Shown one piece after another: positions 16,728-26,174 of a DNA stretch of 64,000 bases. Each line of letters opens with the position of its first letter. The first letter of the stretch is position 1. The position numbers and the translations under genes were made by a program. The notes below the pieces were generated by a model. The model saw only the letters and a list, made by a program, of their open reading frames with translations, had not been told where the DNA came from and did no database searches. Location: NCBI RefSeq assembly GCF_019733395.1, contig NZ_JAIHOO010000001.1:3596501-3660500 (forward strand). Direction: 5' to 3'. The stretch is from Lysobacter sp. BMK333-48F3. GTDB lineage: Bacteria > Pseudomonadota > Gammaproteobacteria > Xanthomonadales > Xanthomonadaceae.

Positions 16728-17627
16728 TCAGTAGGTGCGTACCCCGTCGGCCAAGGCCAGCTCCACGAACGCCCGCACCCGCGCCGGCAGCATCCGCGCG
16801 CTGGGATAGACGGCGTGGATCGGCGAGGGCGGGCGTTCGAACTGCGGCAACAGGATCTCCAGTTCGCCCGCGGCCAGATGCGCGGCGACCTGGTAGTGCA
16901 GGGCGCGGATCAGGCCGCCGCTTTCGCGGGCGTGGTCGATCGCGGCCTCGGCGCTGTTGGTGGCCAGGCGCGGGGCGATGGCGATGCGCAGTTCGCGGCC
17001 GGGATCGTGCGGGTCGGCGAACAGCCAGTCGCCGTTGGCGTGGACCGGACCGAAGGCGATGGTGTCGTGGCCGGCGATCTGCTCCGGCGTCGCCGGGCGC
17101 CCGCGCTCGGCCAGGTAGGCCGGGCTGGCGACCAGCACCCGGCGGGTGCTGCCCAGCGCACGCGCGACCAGGCTGGAATCGCTCAGCGCGCCCAGGCGGA
17201 TCGCGATGTCGACGCCTTCTTCGATCAGGCTGACGTTGCGGTCGTTGAGCTGCAGTTCGGCGACCACGTCCGGATAGGCCGCCAGATAGCGCCGCACCAG
17301 CGCGGCGATGTGCATGCGGCCGAAGGTCAAAGGCGCCGAGATCACCAGCCGCCCGCGCGGCCGTTCCTGTTCGCCGCGGGCGATGTCCTCGGCGGCGTCG
17401 ACCTCGGCCAGCACCCGCCGGACCTGGTCCAGGTAGCGGGTGCCGGCGTCGGTGAGGTGCAGCGAGCGGGTGGTGCGCTGGAGCAGGCGCACGCCGAGGT
17501 GGGTTTCCAGTTGGGCCACGGTGCGGGTGACCACCGGCGGCGACAGCCCCAGCCGGCGCGCGGCGGCGGCGAAGCCGCCGGTGTCGCAGACGGCGGCGAA
17601 CACGCTCATGGCTTGCAGACGGTCCAC
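16728..17627 (-). CDS. LysR family transcriptional regulator
   Basis: A 299-residue LysR protein: N-terminal winged HTH (about 4-62; [23 protein letters not shown]) and a C-terminal substrate-binding domain. The GTG start is chosen because AGGAA lies about 6 bases upstream and the product begins with the standard LysR opening MDRLQAM. It is divergent from the alpha/beta hydrolase gene with 144 bases between them, so it probably controls that gene; LysR proteins commonly regulate a divergent neighbour. Confidence 0.92.
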   Translation of the reverse strand: MDRLQAMSVFAAVCDTGGFAAAARRLGLSPPVVTRTVAQLETHLGVRLLQRTTRSLHLTDAGTRYLDQVRRVLAEVDAAEDIARGEQERPRGRLVISAPLTFGRMHIAALVRRYLAAYPDVVAELQLNDRNVSLIEEGVDIAIRLGALSDSSLVARALGSTRRVLVASPAYLAERGRPATPEQIAGHDTIAFGPVHANGDWLFADPHDPGRELRIAIAPRLATNSAEAAIDHARESGGLIRALHYQVAAHLAAGELEILLPQFERPPSPIHAVYPSARMLPARVRAFVELALADGVRTY

Positions 17628-17771
17628 GGTTATTCCTGTTTTGGTAATGGTGAAGTGTCTTCGTCGCCGATTATCATCGATACGAGAAAGATTCAAAGTG
17701 GCTCCCGCAGCACGACCTTCCCACTCGGTCGCCGGGCCCGCTGCAGCCGGCGACCCTTCGGAGCCTTTCTC

Positions 17772-18788
<1,017 letters not shown>

Positions 18789-19202
18789 ACGGCACACCGC
18801 TGCGCCGGCCATGCCGGCGCCAGCGGCGGCATCGTCATCCGAAGCGGTCGCGCGCACGGCATCCCGCCGGCGCCCGATCGCTTCGTCGTGTCTGCACGGT
18901 GGCGCGACCGGCGCGGCGGCTTTTTTCGTCCGCACGCACTTCGCTTGAGCGCAGGGAATCACCGGTTCGTCCCGCATTCGATCCAGTTCGTCACCGCCGT
19001 GTTGCGCCGGCGCCGGGCGCGCGGGCAGCCTAGCGCCGCATCGCGAGTAACCGGTCGCCGGCGAGGATCGCCTGGCGTGTCTTCGGGCTCGTGGTCGCCA
19101 GGCCGTCGCGCCGCCGTAACGTGGCGCGACGGCCAGGACTGCGCGCGTCCGTCGGGGCGGCGTGCGCGAGGCGTTTTCGAGCCCCCTCAAAGGAGTGATG
19201 CA
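18789..19202. other. Intergenic region, mostly featureless
   Basis: This 414-base gap starts with an imperfect hairpin (18798-18827, CCGCTGCGCCGGC opposite GCCGGCGCCAGCGG with one bulge) that could end the hydrolase transcript. The rest has no convincing gene or RNA. AAAGGAGTG at its end is the ribosome site of the next gene. Confidence 0.5.
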
Positions 19203-19499
19203 ATGAACATCCGGAGCTTGGCCTTCGTTGCGCTGGCCGTCGGCAGCGTTTTCGTCAGCGGCTGCAGCGCTATCGCCACCAAAACCAACAGCCTCACCGA
19301 TGCGGACATCCTGTCCAAGACCTCGGGTGTGCTCGGGCTGTCGCCGTCCGACCTCATCCTGGTCAACCGCCGCACCGAAGGCGTCAACACCTACGCGACG
19401 ATCAAGGCCAAGAGCGGAAAGACCTATGCCTGCACGGTCAACGGCGGCAATCTGCTGTCGTTCGGGATGACCAACCCGCCGGTCTGCAACCCGATGTGA
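19203..19499 (+). CDS. Small lipoprotein of unknown function
   Basis: A 98-residue lipoprotein: signal peptide with lipobox VSGC at about 21, then a mature part of about 77 residues (ADILSKTSGVLGLSPSDL, YATIKAKSGKTYACTVNGG) that looks like a compact alpha+beta fold with a late disulfide. AAAGGAGTG precedes the ATG. It is followed by another lipoprotein-like gene and a secreted protein gene in the same direction. The role is not recognised. Confidence 0.75.
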   Translation: MNIRSLAFVALAVGSVFVSGCSAIATKTNSLTDADILSKTSGVLGLSPSDLILVNRRTEGVNTYATIKAKSGKTYACTVNGGNLLSFGMTNPPVCNPM

Positions 19500-19590
19500 G
19501 CGCGGCCGCGCGGACCCGCCATCGGCCGCGCGCCGACCGGTGGGCATCGCATCGCCGCCGGCAGCCGGACCGCTCACGCAAACGAATCTC

Positions 19591-19896
19591 ATGGACAGCG
19601 ACATGCCAATAACACTGCGGACGATCGTTCTGGTTGTCGCGACGGTTTCCACCGCCTGCTCGCCCATCGCCGGCACCGGCTCCACCGTGGCGAGCGCGCA
19701 GGACTGCCGCGCCTACTACGTGCACACCTATCGCCTGGACGGCATGGAGGCCGCCGCGGTGCTGGGCGAAGAACAACTGAGCAAGGATTCGGCCACCTGC
19801 GCCAGCTCCGGACTGGTGACGCGCCGGCATTTCGACTGCGCGATGGCGGCACGCAGCGTGGACGCCTTGCGCGCGTGCGGCGCGCCCGACACGTAG
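19591..19896 (+). CDS. Small cysteine-containing lipoprotein-like protein
   Basis: A 101-residue protein whose start is uncertain: the ATG at 19591 gives MDSDMPITLRTI and a hydrophobic signal ending VSTAC, a possible lipobox (a second ATG lies 4 codons later). The mature part has several further Cys (DCRAYYVHTY, TCASSG, FDCAM, ACGAPD), suggesting disulfides in the periplasm. No family recognised. It lies 91 bases after the previous lipoprotein gene and may be cotranscribed. Confidence 0.6.
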   Translation: MDSDMPITLRTIVLVVATVSTACSPIAGTGSTVASAQDCRAYYVHTYRLDGMEAAAVLGEEQLSKDSATCASSGLVTRRHFDCAMAARSVDALRACGAPDT

Positions 19897-19985
19897 GCCG
19901 CCGCCACGGCGAAGCGAAGGCGATGGCCGGACCGCCGCTCGCGCGGTTCGGGTATCGTGTGGACAGGATGAAGCGAGAGAGGCCA

Positions 19986-21146
19986 ATGATGTCCGACCAT
20001 CGTCGCAACGCAGGCACCGGCGGAGTATTCCGGCGCAAGGCGTGGCTTTCGTGCCTGCTGTGGATCGGCCTGTGCGGCGCCGCAAGCGCGATGCAGGCCG
20101 GAGCCGGCGCTGCCGCAACTTCGGCTTCCGGGTCGGGCCAGGCCGCCGAGGCCAAGCTGGTGACCCGCTCGACCCTGGGCGCATGGATGCTGCGCGAGGA
20201 TGCCGCGCGTCCGGGCTTGAACTGCGCGGTGAAATTCGTGCCGGCGCGGGCCGGCGCGGTCGGGCTGGCGATACTCGGGCCGACCACGAGCTCGCGCGCG
20301 TCGTCCATCCTGTTCGACGGCTACGGCATCCCTTCGTCCCGTTCGCCGCAGCAGGTGCAGGTGGAGCTGGTGCAGAAGGACCTGCCGGTCACCCGGCTCA
20401 ACGCCATGCAGTTGCCCGGCGACGCGGCGAGCTCGGCCGGCGTGCTCGCGATTCCGGCCGGCGATATCCGCCAGACCCTGAAGTCGATGCGCGACCGCGA
20501 GGACGAGATGCAGCTGAAGCTGGTCGCCGCTCCAACGGTGTCGGTGGCCTACGACGGCCTGGACCAGGCCCGCGGAGCGCTGCTGTCCTGCCTGGACGGC
20601 AAGCGTTTCGTCGGCAAGAGCCTGCGCGAGGCGACCGCCGAACTGCGGCCGCTGGGCACCTCGACGATCCGCGGCCAGACCTTTTTCAAGGGCGCGGCGC
20701 TGGCGAAGAAGAAATACCCGCCGAAGGGCAGCCGCGCGGTCGGTCTTATCTGGATGACCGACGAGTTCAAGGTCTGGTACGAACAGGTCAAGCGCAACAA
20801 GAAGCTGCCCGAGCAGATTCCGCTGCACATCCTCAAGCATTTCATGTCGACCCGGATCCTCGACGACCAGGGACGTTGGGAGTTCACCAACATGCCGGCG
20901 GGCGAATACCTGCTGGTGGCGAATTTCTCCTACGAAAAGACCGTCAACCGACCCGAAGTCGTCGGCCGGACCGATGTCTACCGGGGCAATCAGTACATCG
21001 GCTCCAACGACCAGGTCGCGTACTGGTCGTATACGGTGCAGCAGGGCACGACGTTCGAGAAGAAGGTGACGGTGCCGCGCGACGGCGAGACCATCGATGT
21101 GGCTTTGGACAAGTCGCAGATCTACTGCTTCATCGTCTGCTTCTGA
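19986..21146 (+). CDS. Secreted protein with carboxypeptidase-regulatory-like C-terminal domain
   Basis: A 386-residue exported protein. The N-terminal segment has a hydrophobic core at about 19-36 (signal peptide or anchor). Residues about 60-225 form an unrecognised module with two Cys; residues 228-365 form a prealbumin/carboxypeptidase-regulatory-like fold, with the turn motif QGRWEFTNMPAGEYLL. The C-terminal region is related to the protein at 43.6 kb, including the spacing of the Y-LL motif and an upstream V-x-x-x-K-x-LP helix. No enzyme site is seen. The start is one of two adjacent ATGs after GAGAGG. Function unknown. Confidence 0.75.
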   Translation: MMSDHRRNAGTGGVFRRKAWLSCLLWIGLCGAASAMQAGAGAAATSASGSGQAAEAKLVTRSTLGAWMLREDAARPGLNCAVKFVPARAGAVGLAILGPTTSSRASSILFDGYGIPSSRSPQQVQVELVQKDLPVTRLNAMQLPGDAASSAGVLAIPAGDIRQTLKSMRDREDEMQLKLVAAPTVSVAYDGLDQARGALLSCLDGKRFVGKSLREATAELRPLGTSTIRGQTFFKGAALAKKKYPPKGSRAVGLIWMTDEFKVWYEQVKRNKKLPEQIPLHILKHFMSTRILDDQGRWEFTNMPAGEYLLVANFSYEKTVNRPEVVGRTDVYRGNQYIGSNDQVAYWSYTVQQGTTFEKKVTVPRDGETIDVALDKSQIYCFIVCF

Positions 21147-21155
21147 GCGCAACGC

Positions 21156-21635
21156 TCACGCGCCGGGCTTGCGCGGCGGGCGTTTGCGCGCCGCCAGCCC
21201 ATCGCCGCGCGCGGCGTCGTCGGCGCCGATCTGGCGGCGCTCCAACGCGCCGCTGCCGGCGGCGCGGACGATGCGCTGGAAGGTCGGGCATTCCTGATGG
21301 CTGGGCGCGCGGCAGCGCGCGGCATGGCGCAGGCCGTCGCGCATCGCGCCGAGCCGACGGATGCGGCGGTCGAGTTCGTCGGCCTTGGCCAACAGCAATT
21401 GCCGGTCGATGGCGCGGCCGCCGTCGGCGAACACCCGGCCGATTTCCTCCAGCGAGAAGCCGGCGGCGCGGCCGAGCGCGATCAGGGCCAGGCGTTCGAG
21501 CACGTCGGCGGCGAACAGCCGGCGCAGGCCGCGCCGGCCGAGCGAAGCGATCAGGCCCTTTTCTTCGTAGAAGCGCAGGGTCGAGGCGGGCACGCCGGAG
21601 GCGCGGGCGACTTGGGCGATATCCAGGCACTGCAC
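21156..21635 (-). CDS. MerR family transcriptional regulator
   Basis: A 159-residue MerR-type protein starting at GTG. The N-terminal winged helix (IAQVARASGVPASTLRFYEEKGLI) and a dimer helix follow the family; the C-terminus has CRAPSHQECPTFQRI, with two Cys and one His that may form an effector or metal site but not the four-Cys cluster of SoxR. It is divergent from a methyltransferase gene across a good MerR-type operator (21643-21662), so it probably activates or represses that gene. The effector is unknown. Confidence 0.9.
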   Translation of the reverse strand: MQCLDIAQVARASGVPASTLRFYEEKGLIASLGRRGLRRLFAADVLERLALIALGRAAGFSLEEIGRVFADGGRAIDRQLLLAKADELDRRIRRLGAMRDGLRHAARCRAPSHQECPTFQRIVRAAGSGALERRQIGADDAARGDGLAARKRPPRKPGA

Positions 21636-21639
21636 GGGC

Positions 21640-21670
21640 TTGACCTCAAGCGAACTTGAAGTGGCATGGT
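21640..21670 (+). promoter_or_regulatory. MerR/SoxR-box-like promoter of the methyltransferase gene
   Basis: -35 TTGACC (21640-21645) and a candidate -10 CATGGT (21665-21670) are 19 bp apart, the long spacer typical of MerR-activated promoters. The spacer contains ACCTCAAG-N4-CTTGAAGT (21643-21662), 8-bp arms with one mismatch and very close to the SoxR-box consensus CCTCAAGTT-N-CTTGAGG. The downstream ATG at 21701 is about 30 bases away. Confidence 0.6.
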
Positions 21671-21700
21671 GCGGACTCCTTCCTCGCCAGGCAAGCCGCC

Positions 21701-22573
21701 ATGACCGTTCCGACCAGTTACGACTTCGAACCCGAAGCAGCGGCCGAACCGACCCCGCCGCACATCGACCAGGCCGCGTTGTGGAACGGCCCCGCCGGCC
21801 AGGCCTGGGTCGAGAGCCAGGCGCTGCTGGACGCGATGCTCGCGCCGCTGCTGCCGGTGTTGCTGGAACCGGTATCGCGACGGCCCGGCGCCGAAGTGTT
21901 GGACGTGGGCTGCGGCACCGGCGCGCTGGCGCTGGCCGCGGCGCGCGCCGGCGCGCGCTGCACCGGCGTCGACATCTCCGAGCCGATGGTCGGACTGGCC
22001 CGCGCCCGCGCCGAACGCGAAGCCGTCGATGCGCGCTTCGTCTGCGCCGATGCGCAGCGCCACGAACTCGGCGGCGCGCGTTACGACCTGATCCTGTCGC
22101 GCCTGGGCGTGATGTTCTTCGACGACCCGGTCGCTGCGTTCGCGCGCTTGCGCGGCGCGCTGCGCGAAGGCGGCGCGATGCGTTTCGTCGCCTGGCGCGG
22201 CGCGGCGGAGAATCCGTTCATGACCTCCGCCGAGCGTGCGGCGGCGCCGCTGTTGCCGGGCCTGCCGCCGCGCTCGCCGGGCGGCCCGGGCCAGTTCGCG
22301 TTCGCCGATGCGCAGCACGTGCGCGAGATCCTGCAGCAGGCCGGTTGGCGGGCGATCGAGTTGCGCGGGTTCGAGGTCGAATGCGGCTTCGCTGCGCGCG
22401 AACTGCCGGGCTACCTGAGCCGATTGGGCCCGGTGGGGCTGGCATTGGCCGCGGCCGACGAGGCCACGCGGGCGAGGATCGTCGAGGCGATCGTGCCGGC
22501 GTTCGCGCCGTTCCTGCGCGGCGACCGGATCCGCTTCCAGGCCGCCTGCTGGTGCGTCGACGCCGAGGCCTGA
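21701..22573 (+). CDS. Class I SAM-dependent methyltransferase
   Basis: A 290-residue cytoplasmic methyltransferase with motif I VLDVGCGTGALALA, acidic motif II GVDISEPMV, and VCADAQRHELG for motif III; the rest is a typical Rossmann core with a variable C-terminal cap. It lacks a known substrate-specific signature. The ATG at 21701 is preferred because the upstream in-frame ATG at 21656 lies inside the promoter. It sits opposite the MerR gene and is likely its target. Confidence 0.88.
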   Translation: MTVPTSYDFEPEAAAEPTPPHIDQAALWNGPAGQAWVESQALLDAMLAPLLPVLLEPVSRRPGAEVLDVGCGTGALALAAARAGARCTGVDISEPMVGLARARAEREAVDARFVCADAQRHELGGARYDLILSRLGVMFFDDPVAAFARLRGALREGGAMRFVAWRGAAENPFMTSAERAAAPLLPGLPPRSPGGPGQFAFADAQHVREILQQAGWRAIELRGFEVECGFAARELPGYLSRLGPVGLALAAADEATRARIVEAIVPAFAPFLRGDRIRFQAACWCVDAEA

Positions 22574-22733
22574 GCATGGCGTCGATGCGGGAGCGGCCGA
22601 TCCTCCGTAGTCCGAAAGTCACTCCATCTTTCGGCATGGTGTATTAGTAAGATACAACGCTAGCATTGTGTTCATCGGGGCGCGGCCGAGACCGAAACGA
22701 TCGGCCCGCCCTGTCGACCACAAGGGAGCGGAT

Positions 22734-23543
22734 ATGGACAAGGCGATGCGGTGGGGACGATCGACGGTGCTGGCGTTGGGTTTGTTGTGCGCCGCGGCGG
22801 CGCAGGCCGGCGACAGCCAGGTGCAGCGCGACGGCTATAGCCTGCAGGCGCAGCAGCAAGGGCAGGGACCGGTGACGGTGGTGTTCGAATCCGGTTTCGG
22901 CCAGGGCGCGGGCGTGTGGAAGCAGACCATCGCCGAACTCGGCGCCGACTGCAGCTGCATCGCCTATGCCCGCGCCGCCCGGCCGCAAAGCATCGAGCAA
23001 CACCTGCAGGACTTGCAGGCGGTGATCGACACGCTGGCGCCGCAGCGCAAGCTGATACTGGTCGGGCACTCCTACGGCGGCCTGCTCGCCAGCGAGTTCG
23101 CCCGCCGCCATCCGCAGCGCCTGCTCGGCGTGGTGCTGGTCGACCCGGCCACGATGAGCCAGCGCCATGCGTTCAAGCAGGCCGCCCCGGAGCGGGTGGC
23201 GGCCGACGATCGCGCCTTGCTCGGCATGCTGCCGCCGCCGATGGCCGCCGACTACCGCCTGCTGGTCGAACAGCTCGACCGCGCCGATGCGGCGGTGCCG
23301 CGCGCGCCGGCCGACGTGCCGGTGGCGTTGATGACCTCGACCCAGGTCGCCGCCGAGCCCTTGGTGCTGGAGGAAACCGCGCAGGGCAAGGCGATCTGGA
23401 AGCGCCAGCACGCCGAGTTGTTCGCCGGTTTCTCCCGCGGCAGCCATCGCTACTACGCCACCGGCCACAACATCCACCGCGAAGATCCCAAGGCGGTGGC
23501 CGAGGCGGTGCGTTCGGTCGCGGCGCTGGCCGCGGCGCCCTGA
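22734..23543 (+). CDS. Secreted alpha/beta hydrolase (Ser nucleophile)
   Basis: A 269-residue exported hydrolase. The signal peptide ends AAAQAG (about 25); AAGGGAGCG precedes the ATG. The catalytic Ser is in VGHSYGG, the acid probably in VALMTS/TQV-region strands, and the His in ATGHNIHRE. It lacks a lipase lid signature; substrate unknown. It ends three bases before the convergent methyltransferase gene. Confidence 0.85.
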   Translation: MDKAMRWGRSTVLALGLLCAAAAQAGDSQVQRDGYSLQAQQQGQGPVTVVFESGFGQGAGVWKQTIAELGADCSCIAYARAARPQSIEQHLQDLQAVIDTLAPQRKLILVGHSYGGLLASEFARRHPQRLLGVVLVDPATMSQRHAFKQAAPERVAADDRALLGMLPPPMAADYRLLVEQLDRADAAVPRAPADVPVALMTSTQVAAEPLVLEETAQGKAIWKRQHAELFAGFSRGSHRYYATGHNIHREDPKAVAEAVRSVAALAAAP

Positions 23544-23546
23544 GCC

Positions 23547-24389
23547 TCAGCGCCGGGTCGCCAGCACGCCGTCGAGGGCCAGTTCGGCCTTGAAGCCGGC
23601 CTTGTCCAGGCGCTTGGCGACTTCGCGCGGCACGTCGCGGCCGCTGGTGAGCTTGTTCGGGCTGCCGGTGTAGTGGAACAGCCGGCCGCCGCGGCGCAGC
23701 ACGCGCGCCAGTTGCTCGTAGAAGGCCTGCGAATACAGTTCGCCGGCGATGCCGAAACGCGGCGGGTCGTGCAGCAAGGCGTCGACCGAAGCGTCGCCGA
23801 TTCCGGCGATCGCCTGCGATACGTCGCCGTGGCTCAGTTGCAGGCGACCGCCGCTGGCCGGCGCGTCGGGGTCCGGCGACCAGGGATTGAGCGTACGCAG
23901 CCACAGCACGCTTTCGTTCTTTTCGAACGACCGGATCCGCGCCGCGCCCGCGTCCAGGCAGCAGGCGGCGAAATAGCCCAGGCCGCCGCAGGTGTCGAGC
24001 ACGCTCTTGCCGCGCGGTTCGATCAGCGCGACCTTGCGCCGCGCGTCGTCGAGCGGCGAGGTCTTGGCGGTCGGCAGCATCTTGATGCCGTCGATCTCGA
24101 AGGTCGGCGCGCCCCATGGCGTGGGCACCAGCTTGATCAGCGAGCCGGCGTAGCGCGAGACCGCGGCGAAGTCCGCGCCGTCCCAGTAGTAGATGGTGCG
24201 GTCCTTGAGTTTGGCCGGGTAGGGATAGGCCTGCCCCTGCCAATGCCAGGCGTCGGCGTGCAGCGCCGCGCTGCCGCTGGAGCGGTCCAGGTCCAGCGAG
24301 CCGCTCCATTCGCCGTGGCCGGCGGCGCGCGCGGCGAGCAGTCGGTCGGCCAGCGGCGCGGTCAGCAGGGGGCCTGAGTAATGCGGCAC
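23547..24389 (-). CDS. Class I SAM-dependent methyltransferase (RlmI-like core)
   Basis: A 280-residue protein starting at GTG after CAGGAAC. The C-terminal two thirds is a Rossmann methyltransferase: SVLDTCGGLGYFAA (motif I), IRSFEKNESV (motif II), and LLHDPPRFG, an NPPY-like motif IV with D-P-P-R. That form is seen in 23S rRNA Cys/m5C-type relatives such as RlmI, though the PUA domain of RlmI is missing. N-terminal WHWQGQAYPYPAKLKDR is unlike those. An RNA or small-molecule substrate is possible. Confidence 0.8.
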   Translation of the reverse strand: MPHYSGPLLTAPLADRLLAARAAGHGEWSGSLDLDRSSGSAALHADAWHWQGQAYPYPAKLKDRTIYYWDGADFAAVSRYAGSLIKLVPTPWGAPTFEIDGIKMLPTAKTSPLDDARRKVALIEPRGKSVLDTCGGLGYFAACCLDAGAARIRSFEKNESVLWLRTLNPWSPDPDAPASGGRLQLSHGDVSQAIAGIGDASVDALLHDPPRFGIAGELYSQAFYEQLARVLRRGGRLFHYTGSPNKLTSGRDVPREVAKRLDKAGFKAELALDGVLATRR

Positions 24390-24544
24390 GGCGGGTGTTC
24401 CTGGTCGGGCGAATGCGGCGCCCAGGATAAGGCGCGCGCCCGGTTTTCTCGACCGGCGCGGCGGGCCGCGCGTCGCGGACCGGTCATGCCGATGCGGGCG
24501 GACACTGGGGATAGCCCGGATGCGGCCGGGGCAGCGGGTGGGGG

Positions 24545-24550
24545 TATAAA
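24545..24550 (+). promoter_or_regulatory. Candidate -10 box (TATAAA) before the DUF1801 gene
   Basis: TATAAA, 5 of 6 matches to the -10 consensus, 29 bases before the ATG. No convincing -35 is seen in the GC-rich sequence upstream. Confidence 0.3.
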
Positions 24551-24578
24551 GAACGGCCACCGCACAGGGAGCCGCGCC

Positions 24579-25301
24579 ATGACCGCGAAGCCGTCCCGCT
24601 CTCCGGTACCTTCCCCGGTCCGTTCCGTCGCCGGCAAACGGCCGGCGAAACCGGTCGCCAAGCAAGCCGCAGGCAAGAAAACCGCAGGCAAGCAGGCGGC
24701 GGCGACGCAAGCCGCGGTGAAGTCAGTCGAGGCCCGCAAGAGCGCGGCCAAGCAGCCCGCGACCAGGAAGGCCGCAACCAAGCAGGCCGCGGCCAAGCAG
24801 GCCGTCGCCAAGAAGCGTTCGAGCGCCAAGGCAGCTGCCGGGAAGGCCGCGATCGGAACGCTTGCGAAGCCGGCCCGAGCGAATTCCGCCGCCGGCAAGG
24901 CGCCGGTGCTGCTGTCGGGCGGCAATCCGCAGATCGCCAAGGGCGAGGGCGATGCGCCGGTGCAGGCCTATATCGCCGCGATGCCGGGCTGGAAGCGCGC
25001 GGTCGGACAGCGCCTGGATGCCTTGATCGTCGAAGCGGTGCCGAACGCGCACAAGGCGGTCAAGTGGAACTCGCCGTTTTACGGCATCCGCGGCGAGGGT
25101 TGGTTCCTGAGCTTTCATTGCTTCGACCGTTACATCAAGCTGGCGTTTTTCCGCGGCACCTCGCTGCGGCCGATGCCGCCGGAGCCGTCGAAGACCGCGC
25201 ATACGCGCTATCTGCACGTGTACGAAAACCAGCCGTTCGACCAGGCGCAGTTCCTGGCCTGGGCCGAACAGGCCAGCCGTTTGCCCGGGGAACGGATGTA
25301 G
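24579..25301 (+). CDS. DUF1801 protein with N-terminal histone-H1-like tail
   Basis: A 240-residue protein in two parts. Residues 1 to about 110 are a low-complexity Lys/Ala/Thr tail (KKTAGKQAAATQAAVKS type) like eukaryotic H1 tails or bacterial AlgP/HctB, and probably bind DNA nonspecifically. Residues about 120-235 are a DUF1801 domain with VQAYIAAMPGWKRAVGQRLD, KWNSPFYGI and FHCFDRYIKLAFF. The next gene has the same parts in reverse order. DUF1801 proteins are cytoplasmic and of unknown biochemical role. Confidence 0.85.
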   Translation: MTAKPSRSPVPSPVRSVAGKRPAKPVAKQAAGKKTAGKQAAATQAAVKSVEARKSAAKQPATRKAATKQAAAKQAVAKKRSSAKAAAGKAAIGTLAKPARANSAAGKAPVLLSGGNPQIAKGEGDAPVQAYIAAMPGWKRAVGQRLDALIVEAVPNAHKAVKWNSPFYGIRGEGWFLSFHCFDRYIKLAFFRGTSLRPMPPEPSKTAHTRYLHVYENQPFDQAQFLAWAEQASRLPGERM

Positions 25302-25339
25302 CGTTGCGGCGATAGCCCACTTTTTGGAGGCGACCAGGC

Positions 25340-26029
25340 ATGAAGAGCAAGCACGGCGGTACCGGCGGCGCGGACGACCAGGCGGCGTCGGCGAAGATCG
25401 ACGAGCACATCGCGGGACTGCCCGACTGGCGCGGCAAGACCCTGGCCCAGGCGCGCAAGCTGATCCTGCAGGCCGAGCCGGGGATCGTCGAAGAGTGGAA
25501 GTGGGGCGTGCCGGTGTGGTCGAGCGGCGGCATCGTATGCACCGGCGAGGTCTACAAGAGCGCGGTCAAGCTGACCTTCGCCAAGGGCGCCGCGCTGGAC
25601 GACCCGAGCGGCCTGTTCAATTCCAGCCTCGACGGCAATACCCGCCGGGCGATCGACTTCCGCGAGGGCGTGGCGATCGACGGCAAGGCCTTGCAGGCGC
25701 TGATCCGCGCCGGCGCGGCGCACAACGCCTCGGCCAAGGCCGGCGCGGCGGTTAAGAAGGCGGTCAAGAAGGCGGCGACCCAGTCGGCCGCGCCGGTGGG
25801 CGCGGCCGCGAACGCTGCCAAGAAGGCGATCAAGAAGACGGTCAAGAAGGCAGCCGAGAAACCGACCAAGAAACCGGCCAAGAAAGCGGTCAAAAAAGCG
25901 GTCAAAAAAGCGGTCAAAAAAGCGGACAAGAAGACGGCCGCGGCCCCGGCCGCCGGCAAGGCGCCCGCCAAGGTGGTCGGGAAGACGGCGGCCAAGAAGG
26001 TCGCCAAGAAGCCGGCCGGCAAGGCCTGA
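25340..26029 (+). CDS. DUF1801 protein with C-terminal histone-H1-like tail
   Basis: A 229-residue protein that mirrors its upstream neighbour: DUF1801 domain first (about 20-130; IAGLPDWRGKTLAQARKLI, EWKWGVPVW, KLTFAKGAAL), then a Lys/Ala-rich tail of about 95 residues with repeated KKAVKKAVKKA. The tail has three exact 12-base units (GCGGTCAAAAAA) at 25886-25921, a likely site of repeat-length change. TGGAGG lies upstream of the ATG. The two genes probably form an operon. Confidence 0.88.
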   Translation: MKSKHGGTGGADDQAASAKIDEHIAGLPDWRGKTLAQARKLILQAEPGIVEEWKWGVPVWSSGGIVCTGEVYKSAVKLTFAKGAALDDPSGLFNSSLDGNTRRAIDFREGVAIDGKALQALIRAGAAHNASAKAGAAVKKAVKKAATQSAAPVGAAANAAKKAIKKTVKKAAEKPTKKPAKKAVKKAVKKAVKKADKKTAAAPAAGKAPAKVVGKTAAKKVAKKPAGKA

Positions 26030-26035
26030 ACGCCC

Positions 26036-26067
26036 GTCCCGGCGCGCCGCAGCGCGGCCGCCGGGAC
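26036..26067 (+). terminator. Hairpin after the DUF1801 pair
   Basis: GTCCCGGCG pairs with CGCCGGGAC around a GC-rich middle; a short TTTT follows at 26077-26080. Confidence 0.5.
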
Positions 26068-26174
26068 GCGCTGCGGTTTTGCCGAATCCGGCCGCCGGCG
26101 CCCATACCATCGGCCCAGGACAGGTCCCCGGCGCTGCGCTAGGCTGCGCCTTTTCCACCGGGGACCGCACCACC

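Noticed and set aside
25886..25921. Programmed frameshift site in the AAAAAA runs of the DUF1801 tail
   Set aside because: The in-frame pattern is AAA-AAA-GCG, not A-AAA-AAG, and the frame continues through the same tail to a normal end.
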